DNA of 13,314 nucleotides from JBFHES01 sp041584015 (GTDB lineage Bacteria; Bacteroidota; Bacteroidia; Bacteroidales; M50B96), in NCBI GenBank assembly GCA_041584015.1, contig JBFHES010000116.1:1-13314 (forward strand), written 5' to 3'. The translations under genes and the position numbers were made by a program. Each line of letters starts with the position of its first letter. The stretch's first letter is position 1. The notes under the pieces were generated by a model that worked only from the letters and a program-made list of their open reading frames with translations, ran no database searches and was not told the origin of the DNA. Below are positions 1 through 6,260 of this stretch, piece after piece.

Positions 1-791
1 ACATCACTTAGACTCTCGGCCGAATTATTCACAATATTAACATATAACTCTTCAGCCTGCTTATATTTTCTTCCTGGATTTTCAAACCAACATGAATCAA
101 TAAATAAATTGTTCGTAAACTGAGTACTCAGCGGAAGCAGCATGGTATTTATTAATGTATCACTATTCAAGTCCTGTAAATCTGCCGTTGAAGATTGAAA
201 GTCTGAACAAACTATGACGGTCATTTTAACCTGTCCGCTGCCTTCATATTCATTCATAAAGTCTTTTAAGCGATCCAAAGCATCTGAGAGATTCAGCGTC
301 ATTGGTGATGCATCTACATCCATAATAAACCGTAATAACTCTCCCCCTGAGATATATTGCTGATGTAATTTTTGAAGATCATTGGTTAACAATACGTATT
401 TTGTGTCAGCTTTGTAAATATCTACAATCTCACTTATTCGATTCTTTGCCACATCAAGAATTTTTCCGTTTCTCGATTCAGCCTCACTACTAAACGAGTT
501 ATCTAAATAAATACCAACCAGTTCCTCCTTGACCATTCCGACATCCGACTTCCCCGGAATATAAGGTTGCGCAAATGCAACAACAAGGAATACAATAGCT
601 AGAATTCTTGCCACTAAAATCAGCAGATCCTTTAATTGAGACTTGGCCTTCGTTTCCTTTTTAATATCCTTTAAAAAGCGAACATCGCTAAACAACACCG
701 TTTTATAGCGCCTAAAATTAAACAGATGAATAATTATAGGAATTGCAATAGCTGCAAGTGCATATAGGAATGATGGATATAAAAAGTTCAT
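1..791 (-). CDS. BatA-type membrane protein with VWA-like domain (5' part, cut by window edge)
   Basis: Partial gene: 263 complete codons from an ATG at 789-791, open to the window edge, so the C-terminus is missing. The start MNFLYPSFLYALAAIAIP is the conserved N-terminal region of BatA / 'aerotolerance regulator' proteins: one hydrophobic segment at about residues 5-24, a basic cytoplasmic stretch (FNFRRYK), then a second membrane segment at about 56-76 ending in AQPYIP. A periplasmic von Willebrand A-like domain follows; DNSFS at residues 97-101 matches the metal-site motif DxSxS. Bacteroidota encode long stand-alone proteins of this architecture whose biochemical role is unknown; the name comes from the Bacteroides aerotolerance operon. 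No other bat or MoxR gene lies in the window, so membership of a classical Bat operon cannot be claimed. The family and topology are well supported; the function is not. Confidence 0.85.
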   Translation of the reverse strand, partial: MNFLYPSFLYALAAIAIPIIIHLFNFRRYKTVLFSDVRFLKDIKKETKAKSQLKDLLILVARILAIVFLVVAFAQPYIPGKSDVGMVKEELVGIYLDNSFSSEAESRNGKILDVAKNRISEIVDIYKADTKYVLLTNDLQKLHQQYISGGELLRFIMDVDASPMTLNLSDALDRLKDFMNEYEGSGQVKMTVIVCSDFQSSTADLQDLNSDTLINTMLLPLSTQFTNNLFIDSCWFENPGRKYKQAEELYVNIVNNSAESLSD

Positions 792-820
792 AAACAAGTT
801 TGAATTTGCTAACACTCATA

Positions 821-828
821 CAAACGTA
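821..828 (-). promoter_or_regulatory. Candidate -7 element for the BatA-type gene
   Basis: Read on the minus strand this is TACGTTTG, an exact match to the Bacteroidota -7 consensus TAnnTTTG. It lies 30 bp upstream of the ATG and would give a 5' leader of roughly 20-25 nt. No TTTG is present 19 bp further upstream, so only half of the expected promoter is visible. Confidence 0.4.
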
Positions 829-1009
829 TAAAACAACAAATATTATGAGTGATCTATAAAGCGCTAAAGTTAATACTATACCTGAAATTCTGAAAAGAAT
901 AGAAACCGACTTTAGACATATTTCAAGTTATCCGAGCAAGTATAAAGGGATCAAGTATTGAGAAAAAAATGTAAAGATTGTATTTATCGCAGGGCAACAA
1001 AAACTACTA

Positions 1010-1097
1010 TGGCGGAGAGAGAGGGATTCGAACCCCCGGTCCTCGAAAGGACAACGGTTTTCGAGACCGCCCCGTTCGACCACTCCGGCATCTCTCC
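1010..1097 (-). tRNA. tRNA-Ser (anticodon CGA, reads UCG)
   Basis: On the minus strand the sequence folds as a class II tRNA. The acceptor stem is GGAGAGA paired with TCTCTCC, with discriminator G and an encoded CCA end at 1012-1010. The anticodon stem GCGGT/ACCGT holds loop CTCGAAA, so the anticodon is CGA. A long variable arm (GTCC...GGAC) is the serine hallmark, and the T arm contains TTCGAAT. No promoter consensus is visible in the 37 bp upstream; that gap is instead filled by a terminator-like hairpin. The arms are nearly identical to the neighbouring tRNA-Ser(UGA), pointing to local duplication with a change at the anticodon. UCG codons could probably also be read by the UGA isoacceptor through wobble, so this gene may be supplementary. 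Confidence 0.96.
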
Positions 1098-1128
1098 AAA
1101 AAAAAAGAAGGAGTTAAAACTCCTTCTT
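1098..1128 (-). terminator. Intrinsic terminator-like hairpin between the two tRNA-Ser genes
   Basis: The inverted repeat AAGAAGGAGT (1105-1114) / ACTCCTTCTT (1119-1128) gives a 10-bp stem with a 4-nt loop. On the minus strand a run of T follows (complement of the A run 1098-1106), the layout of a Rho-independent terminator. It begins 7 nt after the CCA end of tRNA-Ser(UGA), and its T run touches the first base of tRNA-Ser(CGA). The stem is AT-richer than many terminators, so termination may be partial. An alternative role is a spacer hairpin for tRNA processing. Confidence 0.65.
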
Positions 1129-1134
1129 AATTTG

Positions 1135-1222
1135 TGGCGGAGAATGAGGGATTCGAACCCCCGGTCCCGTGAAGGACAACGGTTTTCAAGACCGCCGCAT
1201 TCGACCACTCTGCCAATTCTCC
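1135..1222 (-). tRNA. tRNA-Ser (anticodon UGA)
   Basis: On the minus strand the acceptor stem is GGAGAAT paired with ATTCTCC, with discriminator G and encoded CCA at 1137-1135. The anticodon stem GCGGT/ACCGT carries loop CTTGAAA, anticodon TGA. The long variable arm (GTCC...GGAC) and T loop TTCGAAT confirm a serine class II tRNA. It is the first gene of a two-tRNA unit, with a canonical promoter ending six bases before its 5' end. Its T arm and anticodon stem are the same as in the downstream tRNA-Ser(CGA). Confidence 0.97.
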
Positions 1223-1227
1223 GTCGG

Positions 1228-1258
1228 CAAAAGTAGTACAAACATGTAGATTTGCAAA
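1228..1258 (-). promoter_or_regulatory. Bacteroidota-type promoter of the tRNA-Ser unit
   Basis: On the minus strand TTTG (complement of CAAA at 1255-1258) is followed by exactly 19 nt and then TACTTTTG (complement of 1228-1235), matching TTTG-N19-TAnnTTTG in full. The expected start site falls within about two bases of the mature tRNA 5' end at 1222. Confidence 0.8.
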
Positions 1259-1486
1259 ACATTTCTAAAAAATATTTAATAAAATATTTAACTACTGACA
1301 TTCAGTCACTTAGACTCGTAATTCTAAAATACAACTCCTTAACTAACTGAAAGTGATTACAAACGCGATATCCGTATAGATAATTTTCAGAAGAAACCTT
1401 GTAAAACGCTGCAAAAACAAGTCTTTTAGATATACAAGTTTTTAACATCCTATTTACAAAAGCTATTCAAAAAAAAACTTCAAACC
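1259..1486. other. Gene-free spacer between divergent tRNA and HU promoters
   Basis: This is the core of the 345-bp gap between the tRNA-Ser unit and the HU gene. It is AT-rich with several A and T runs. I see no coding sequence, no strong hairpin and no further TAnnTTTG element on either strand. It may contain activator or nucleoid-protein sites, but nothing specific is recognisable. Confidence 0.5.
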
Positions 1487-1517
1487 TTTGGAAAACCCGA
1501 TAAATACTATATATTTG
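1487..1517 (+). promoter_or_regulatory. Bacteroidota-type promoter of the HU gene
   Basis: TTTG at 1487-1490, a 19-nt spacer, and TATATTTG at 1510-1517 match TTTG-N19-TAnnTTTG completely. The start site should lie near 1522-1524, giving an AT-rich leader of about 45 nt. There is no Shine-Dalgarno sequence; the bases just before the ATG are A/T only, as is normal in this phylum. Confidence 0.8.
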
Positions 1518-1567
1518 TTCAGAATTGAAAATTTAATCTATTTCCTAAACCCTAAATTTTAAAAATT

Positions 1568-1840
1568 ATGAACAAATCAGAATTAATTGATGCAATGGCT
1601 GCAGACGCCGGTTTAACAAAGGCTGACGCTAAAAGAGCTTTAGATTCTTTCGTTAAGGCTACATCAGGTGCATTAAAAACAGGTGACCGTGTAGCATTAG
1701 TTGGTTTTGGTTCTTTTGCAGTATCTAAGAGAAATGCCAGAACCGGTCGTAATCCTCAAACAGGAAAAGAAATTACAATTCCAGCAAAAAATGTTGTTAA
1801 GTTTAAAGCTGGAAGTGAATTATCAGACATGGTAAAATAA
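1568..1840 (+). CDS. hup: HU-family DNA-binding protein
   Basis: This 90-residue protein has the standard HU length. It is a nucleoid protein that binds and bends DNA as a dimer and helps compact the chromosome. Residues 1-45 form the helical dimerisation part (MNKSELIDAMA... ADAKRALDSF). The signature region GFGSFAVSKRNARTGRNP leads into the beta-arm, whose tip holds the RNPQTG motif with the DNA-intercalating proline. The C-terminal helix ends SELSDMVK. The gene has its own strong promoter and is closed by an efficient-looking terminator, consistent with an abundant monocistronic message. An IHF subunit is less likely given the alanine/lysine-rich HU-like sequence. The symbol hup is used generically, as paralogues cannot be distinguished here. 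Confidence 0.95.
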   Translation: MNKSELIDAMAADAGLTKADAKRALDSFVKATSGALKTGDRVALVGFGSFAVSKRNARTGRNPQTGKEITIPAKNVVKFKAGSELSDMVK

Positions 1841-1862
1841 GAAAACACTATTTAATTCACAG

Positions 1863-1891
1863 GGGAGTACATATTTGTACTCCCTTTTTTT
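1863..1891 (+). terminator. Rho-independent terminator after HU
   Basis: GGGAGTACA (1863-1871) pairs with TGTACTCCC (1876-1884) to give a 9-bp perfect stem with a 4-nt loop, followed by seven T (1885-1891). It starts 22 bp after the HU stop codon and ends only 12 bp before the next ATG on the same strand. Confidence 0.88.
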
Positions 1892-1903
1892 ATTTAAGAC
1901 TTT

Positions 1904-2572
1904 ATGATGGACAAAGGATTGGTTGAGTTCATGGCAGAGTTTCTGACACCAGAGAGAGCTTTACTTTTTGATCAGGTTATTAAAAACAGAACTAAATATT
2001 TAACCGTTGTATTGGAAGATATTTTTCAACCTCATAACGCCAGTGCGGTTCTTCGCACATGTGACTGCTTCGGTATACAAGATATCCATGTAATTGAAAA
2101 CAGAAATAAATACGAGGTTAACGCAGACGTTGCGTTAGGATCATCGAAATGGATAAGCCTAACAAAACACAATAAACAAGAAAACAATACCCTTGCATGC
2201 ATTAACAAATTGCGAAAAGAAGGTTATCGAATCATAGCTACCACACCGCATACAAACGACACCAACTTAGACGACTTCGATCTAGGAAAAGGGAAAGCAG
2301 CTTTATTAATGGGGACTGAGTTAACCGGACTAAGCGATATAGCCATGGAAAACGCGGATGAATTTGTAAAAATACCCATGCATGGTTTCACAGAGAGCTT
2401 TAACATTTCAGTCTCAGCAGCTATTATTTTGCACCATCTCACTATAAAACTGCACAAATCAAACATCGACTGGCGCATTACTGAAGAAGAAGAATTGGCT
2501 GTGCGGTATAGATGGATTAAGAATACATTAAAAAAGAGTAACCTGATTGAAAAGCGTTACTTTAAGAAATAA
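1904..2572 (+). CDS. trmH: TrmH-type tRNA (Gm18) 2'-O-methyltransferase
   Basis: This 222-residue SPOUT-family enzyme is close to the 229 residues of E. coli TrmH. The family transfers a methyl group from S-adenosylmethionine to the 2'-OH of G18 in the tRNA D-loop, in the cytoplasm. All three SPOUT motifs are visible. Motif 1 is PHNASAVLRTCDCFG (43-57), with the catalytic-type Arg at 51. Motif 2 is LLMGTELTGLS (134-144). Motif 3 is IPMHGFTESFNISVSAA (157-173), with the conserved Asn at 167; motifs 2 and 3 build the knot that holds the cofactor. ALGSSKW (77-83) also fits TrmH. The start could be either of two adjacent ATGs (1904 or 1907). No Shine-Dalgarno sequence or clear promoter precedes it. 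TrmH fits better than the rRNA-type RlmB because the extra N-terminal RNA-binding domain is absent. Confidence 0.88.
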   Translation: MMDKGLVEFMAEFLTPERALLFDQVIKNRTKYLTVVLEDIFQPHNASAVLRTCDCFGIQDIHVIENRNKYEVNADVALGSSKWISLTKHNKQENNTLACINKLRKEGYRIIATTPHTNDTNLDDFDLGKGKAALLMGTELTGLSDIAMENADEFVKIPMHGFTESFNISVSAAIILHHLTIKLHKSNIDWRITEEEELAVRYRWIKNTLKKSNLIEKRYFKK

Positions 2573-2591
2573 AGCGTAGACGATAGATTTG
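2561..2591 (+). promoter_or_regulatory. Promoter of the LytTR response regulator gene
   Basis: TAGATTTG at 2584-2591 is an exact TAnnTTTG element. Exactly 19 nt upstream, TTTA at 2561-2564 differs from TTTG by one base. The -33 element lies inside the last codons of trmH. A start near 2596 would leave a leader of about 30 nt to the ATG at 2627, or about 49 nt to the one at 2645. Confidence 0.6.
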
Positions 2592-2626
2592 TAATCTTTA
2601 TTTAGTATTTTTACAACTTAAACTAG

Positions 2627-3364
2627 ATGCCTAACGCCTATTCTATGGACTTAAATTGTATCATAATAGATGATGATAAGCTTTCCAGAAAAGTTCTGGA
2701 AGAATTTGTTTCACGAACAGACTTCTTAAATTTAACTCATTCGTTCCCGAATGCGGTTGAGGCAATTAACATGTTTAACAAAGAGCTTACTGCTGACCTT
2801 ATTTTTCTTGATATTGAGATGCCAGAGATGAGTGGTATTGAATTCTTAAACAGCCTCGATCATATTCCAGAAGTAATAATTGTGTCGTCCAAGGAAAAAT
2901 ATGCATTGGAATCTTATGAATACAATGTTGCTGACTATTTACTAAAACCGGTTTCATATGGCCGTTTTTTCAAAGCCACAGAAAAGGTACGTCAGCGCTT
3001 AACGCAAAAAGAAGTTACCGTTGAGAGCAAAACGAGTGAAGAAATTTTCATAAAGAAGAACTCAAGCCTTGTAAAGCTTAAGTTCAAAGAGATTTTATGG
3101 ATTGAAGCAATGGAGAATTATGTTATGATCAATACTTTTGATGATAAATTCACCATTCATTTTACCATGAAAGCAATTGTTGATAAACTTCCAGATAAAA
3201 ACTTCATCAGAGTTCATCGCTCTTTCATCGTTAATCTTGATAAGATCAACATGATTGAAGATAATACCATCATTATGAAAACCAGTACAGGAAGCAAATT
3301 AATTCCTATTGGAAAATCTTATAAAGATGATCTTATGAATGACATTAATCTAATTAGCAAATAG
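2627..3364 (+). CDS. LytTR-family response regulator transcription factor
   Basis: This 245-residue two-domain regulator has an N-terminal receiver domain (about 8-125) with acidic residues D15-D17, phospho-acceptor D62 in FLDIEMPEMSG, a Ser at 87-88 and the conserved K107 in LLKPV. The C-terminal LytTR DNA-binding domain (about 140-245) shows the typical stretch FIRVHRSFIVNLDKI. Such proteins normally receive phosphate from a membrane sensor kinase of the LytS/YehU or 7TM type and bind direct repeats upstream of target genes. No kinase gene is visible here, so this is an orphan regulator and its targets are unknown. The start at 2627 is the longest. The in-frame ATG at 2645 (Met7, just before the first beta strand of the receiver domain) is at least equally plausible. 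It is convergent with murF, with 3 bp between the stop codons. Confidence 0.92.
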   Translation: MPNAYSMDLNCIIIDDDKLSRKVLEEFVSRTDFLNLTHSFPNAVEAINMFNKELTADLIFLDIEMPEMSGIEFLNSLDHIPEVIIVSSKEKYALESYEYNVADYLLKPVSYGRFFKATEKVRQRLTQKEVTVESKTSEEIFIKKNSSLVKLKFKEILWIEAMENYVMINTFDDKFTIHFTMKAIVDKLPDKNFIRVHRSFIVNLDKINMIEDNTIIMKTSTGSKLIPIGKSYKDDLMNDINLISK

Positions 3365-3367
3365 GAG

Positions 3368-4660
3368 CTAAAAGCAGTCCAGCGTTTTTTCAAGTTTGAT
3401 ACCTCGCGATCCTTTAATGAGGATTAATGAATTTTGCATGTCTGCCTTTTGCAGATAGTCAACAGCCAGTTCAACTTTGTTAAACACCTGGATAGACGAA
3501 TTCTTGTTAACTTTTCCAAAGGCAGGTCCTACGAGCACAACTCGCTGAAAACTTAACTCCTCAATTAGCCTTATAATCTTTAGATGTTCCTCATCAGCAT
3601 ATTCTCCGAGCTCTAACATATCACCCAGAATTAACACCTTTGAATCCCCTGTTAGTTGCGAGAAATTTAGAATAGCGGCATACATGCTACTCGGATTAGC
3701 ATTATATGCATCCAGAATAATGGAATTGCTTCCAGCCTGAATAATCTGTGAACGATTATTATTTGGAGTATACTCCTCGAGAGCTGTACGCATTTTGTCA
3801 ACACCCACTTCAAAGTGATGTCCGAAGGTAACTGCCGCAAGAATATTATTCAGATTATAAGCACCAGCCAACTGTGTTTGCACTTCTATATGTTCCTTTT
3901 CGATCTTAAGTTTTAACTTAAGACGCGGATCAGCACTTACAATTTCACCACTCACAAGACAAGAAGCGTCTGCTCCATAGCCTTTATAAACATGGCTCTT
4001 TAACAATCCAACTAAAAGTTCATCATCTGCATTACAAACAATACTTCCTTCATTTAATTTTAAATAATCATACAGTTCAGACTTAGCTCTAACAACCCCC
4101 TCAAATGATCCAAATCCCTCTAAATGCGCTTTCCCAATATTGCATATCATACCGGCATTAGGAAGCGCTATTTCGCATAACAATGAGATTTCGCCAATAT
4201 GGTTTGCCCCCATTTCAATAATTGCAATTTGAGTATGCTTATTTATATTAAGCAAAGTTAAAGGTACCCCAATATGGTTATTGAAATTACCTTCTGTTGC
4301 AATAATGGAGTACTTTTGTTTGAGTACTGCAGCGATTAGCTCTTTGGTGGTGGTTTTGCCATTTGTTCCAGTAATGGCTACAACAGGTATTGCGAATTGA
4401 TTTCGATGGTACCTGGCAAGTTGTTGAAGCGCAGCAAGAACATCATTCACAAGAATGGTACGTTCATCTATATAATACTCAAGCTCATCTATAATGGCAT
4501 ACTTAGCTCCTGCTGCAAGCGCCTTAGCAGCAAACTTATTCCCATTAAATGAAACTCCTTTGAGTGCAAAAAAAATCGAATTTTGCTTAACATTTCTTGA
4601 GTCAGTTGATACGAGAGGATATTTCAGAAAGATTTTATGTAAGGCCTGAATCTGAATCAT
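3368..4660 (-). CDS. murF: UDP-N-acetylmuramoyl-tripeptide--D-alanyl-D-alanine ligase (MurF)
   Basis: This 430-residue Mur ligase is of normal length for MurF. It catalyses the last cytoplasmic step of peptidoglycan precursor synthesis, joining D-Ala-D-Ala to UDP-MurNAc-tripeptide with ATP. The N-terminal substrate domain shows STDSR (18-22) and FFALKG (30-35). The central ATPase domain has the P-loop GTNGKTTTK (98-106), NFNNHIGVP (125-133) and the metal-site region EMGANHIGEI from E149. The C-terminal domain carries DAYNANPSSM (317-326), a motif typical of MurF rather than MurC, D or E. The gene lies downstream of gldJ on the same strand, but a terminator hairpin separates them, and no TAnnTTTG element is visible before its ATG. 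It sits apart from the usual mur/fts cluster. Confidence 0.95.
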   Translation of the reverse strand: MIQIQALHKIFLKYPLVSTDSRNVKQNSIFFALKGVSFNGNKFAAKALAAGAKYAIIDELEYYIDERTILVNDVLAALQQLARYHRNQFAIPVVAITGTNGKTTTKELIAAVLKQKYSIIATEGNFNNHIGVPLTLLNINKHTQIAIIEMGANHIGEISLLCEIALPNAGMICNIGKAHLEGFGSFEGVVRAKSELYDYLKLNEGSIVCNADDELLVGLLKSHVYKGYGADASCLVSGEIVSADPRLKLKLKIEKEHIEVQTQLAGAYNLNNILAAVTFGHHFEVGVDKMRTALEEYTPNNNRSQIIQAGSNSIILDAYNANPSSMYAAILNFSQLTGDSKVLILGDMLELGEYADEEHLKIIRLIEELSFQRVVLVGPAFGKVNKNSSIQVFNKVELAVDYLQKADMQNSLILIKGSRGIKLEKTLDCF

Positions 4661-4690
4661 TGTAATATATTAATATGAATTACTTGATAT

Positions 4691-4721
4691 AAAAAAGGCT
4701 GACTGTAATAAACAGCCAGCC
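4691..4721 (-). terminator. Rho-independent terminator between gldJ and murF
   Basis: GGCTGACTGT (4697-4706) pairs with ACAGCCAGCC (4712-4721). The single mismatch becomes a G-U wobble only in minus-strand RNA, so the 10-bp stem favours minus-strand function. The loop has 5 nt, and six U follow (complement of the A run 4691-4696). It starts 23 bp after the gldJ stop codon and ends about 30 bp before the murF ATG. Confidence 0.82.
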
Positions 4722-4744
4722 CATATATTTTAAACTAATAACTT

Positions 4745-6235
4745 CTAGTTTGGAGTACCAACACGATCCATTGCACATCTGAATCCAAGATCTTTTCGTG
4801 CTTTGGTTTCGTCAAGGAATCTTCTTGTTCCTGGCACTAACCAATAAGCACGGTCGGCCCAAGAACCACCTTTATAAACGCGTGTTCTATCACTAATTAA
4901 AGAACGTCCTTGATTATCTCGCACACCTGATGGTGTTCTATACATTTTTGATGTATGGTGTTTTGCCTCTAAATCAGGAGAAGTATACGCTGTAAAACTC
5001 TCTTGAATAGTTGACGTAAAGTCACCATCTAGATAGTTCTTATTATCAGCCTTCTTGTAATTAGTTCTATCTAAGCATTCTTCTTCTGTTACATCAACCC
5101 AAATTAAACGACCTAACGAATCCTTCTCAGCTATATATCCTTCATCATCGATAAGCATTTTCTTAAATACATTACCACGGAAAGGTCTAAACTCATCAAA
5201 GTCTTCGGATGAACCAGCACGATAAACGTCCATAACCCACTCGTTCACATTACCTGCCATACAATACAATCCATATTCATTTGGCCAGTAAGCATCTACT
5301 CTTTCACAAATCGCATCACCATCATTCAGGTCACCTGCTACACCCATCATGTCTCCTCGAGCTCTGGTATAATTAGCCATCATACGGCCACGGTCTTTCT
5401 GATCCTTATTTCTCAGGTAATGACCATTCCATGGGTATAATTTTCTTTCAAATACACGTTCATCAACAGTATTCCCAATAAGGGCAAGTGCTGCAAATTC
5501 CCACTCAGCTTCAGTTGGAAGTCTGTAACGAGGTAAGAAAATCCCATCCTCAAGTCGTACCTTACGGGTTTCGAAATTTGGATCTAAATCTTTCAAGTCT
5601 TGCTTTACTAATCCTTCATACTGACCAGCTAAATAGGCTTCTGTATTAAAATTATTCTCTGCAATCTGTTCCGGATCTTGTTTTAAGATACCATATCTAA
5701 TTAAAATATCTTCATTCACACGATCAGTTCTCCACTTACAATACTGATCGGCTTGTAACCAACTAACACCAACAACCGGATATTCTCTATAGGCTGGATG
5801 TCTGAAGTAGTTTTCAAGATATGGTTCGTTATAGGCAAGACGTTCTCTCCAAACCAAGGTATCAGGCAATGCCTTTTGATAAATCTCTGGAAAGTCTAGG
5901 AAAACTCTTTTTGTCCAATACAAATATTCTCTGTAATCAACATTTCTTACCTCAAACTTGTCAAGATAAAATGAAGGAACTGTAACTCTTTTAGGAATAT
6001 TGTTCCAATCATATACAACATCCTGCTGAACTCGTCCCATAACAAAAGTTCCACCTTCAACCAAGGCTAAACCAGGACCAGTTTGTTGTTCGGAAATATT
6101 ACCGTATTGAAATCCTCCGTTCTTTGAGTTATCATAATCCCAGCCTGTGGTAGCTGACTGCTTTTGAGAACAAGCATTAATTAGCAGGAATGAACCTGCA
6201 AGAAGTGTAATGTAAATATTCGACCTTAGTCTCAT
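4745..6235 (-). CDS. gldJ: GldJ-like gliding motility / type IX secretion lipoprotein
   Basis: This 496-residue lipoprotein has a signal peptide ending in a lipobox with the modified Cys at 22 (LINAC). The residues after Cys (SQKQ) lack the acidic K/Q-D/E signal for surface export, so it should face the periplasm from the outer membrane. The rest is a formylglycine-generating-enzyme (SUMF1)-like fold: LALVEGGTFVMG (56-67), GVSWLQADQYCKWR (156-169), RLPTEAEWEFAA (238-249), MAGNVNEWVMDVYR, and a C-terminal YKGGSWADRAYWLVPGTRRF followed by GFRCAMD. In Flavobacterium GldJ is needed for gliding and T9SS function and stabilises GldK; no enzymatic activity is known for the family. The sister protein GldK/PorK shares this fold, but the neighbouring PorU genes and the absence of gldL/M/N favour GldJ. 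The ATG is 25 bp after the PorP/SprF-like stop, so the two are probably co-transcribed. Confidence 0.87.
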   Translation of the reverse strand: MRLRSNIYITLLAGSFLLINACSQKQSATTGWDYDNSKNGGFQYGNISEQQTGPGLALVEGGTFVMGRVQQDVVYDWNNIPKRVTVPSFYLDKFEVRNVDYREYLYWTKRVFLDFPEIYQKALPDTLVWRERLAYNEPYLENYFRHPAYREYPVVGVSWLQADQYCKWRTDRVNEDILIRYGILKQDPEQIAENNFNTEAYLAGQYEGLVKQDLKDLDPNFETRKVRLEDGIFLPRYRLPTEAEWEFAALALIGNTVDERVFERKLYPWNGHYLRNKDQKDRGRMMANYTRARGDMMGVAGDLNDGDAICERVDAYWPNEYGLYCMAGNVNEWVMDVYRAGSSEDFDEFRPFRGNVFKKMLIDDEGYIAEKDSLGRLIWVDVTEEECLDRTNYKKADNKNYLDGDFTSTIQESFTAYTSPDLEAKHHTSKMYRTPSGVRDNQGRSLISDRTRVYKGGSWADRAYWLVPGTRRFLDETKARKDLGFRCAMDRVGTPN

Positions 6236-6260
6236 AACTGTGAATTTTTCTCTAATTAAA

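Noticed and set aside
1135..1222. tRNA gene as an integration (att) site
   Set aside because: The tRNA genes are intact and no integrase, partial tRNA repeat or foreign-looking segment is visible in the window.
958..1236. Plus-strand open frame of 92 codons over the tRNA genes
   Set aside because: It is the reverse complement of two tRNA-Ser genes; peptides such as EREGFEPP are a well-known artefact of translating tRNA T arms.
984..1301. Minus-strand open frame of 105 codons over the tRNA genes
   Set aside because: It runs through both tRNA genes and the hairpin. GFESLILRHK-like and GSNPSLSA-like strings are translated tRNA sequence, not protein.
2224..2478. Minus-strand open frame of 84 codons inside trmH
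   Set aside because: It is antisense to a gene with all SPOUT motifs, shows no recognisable domain and has no promoter.
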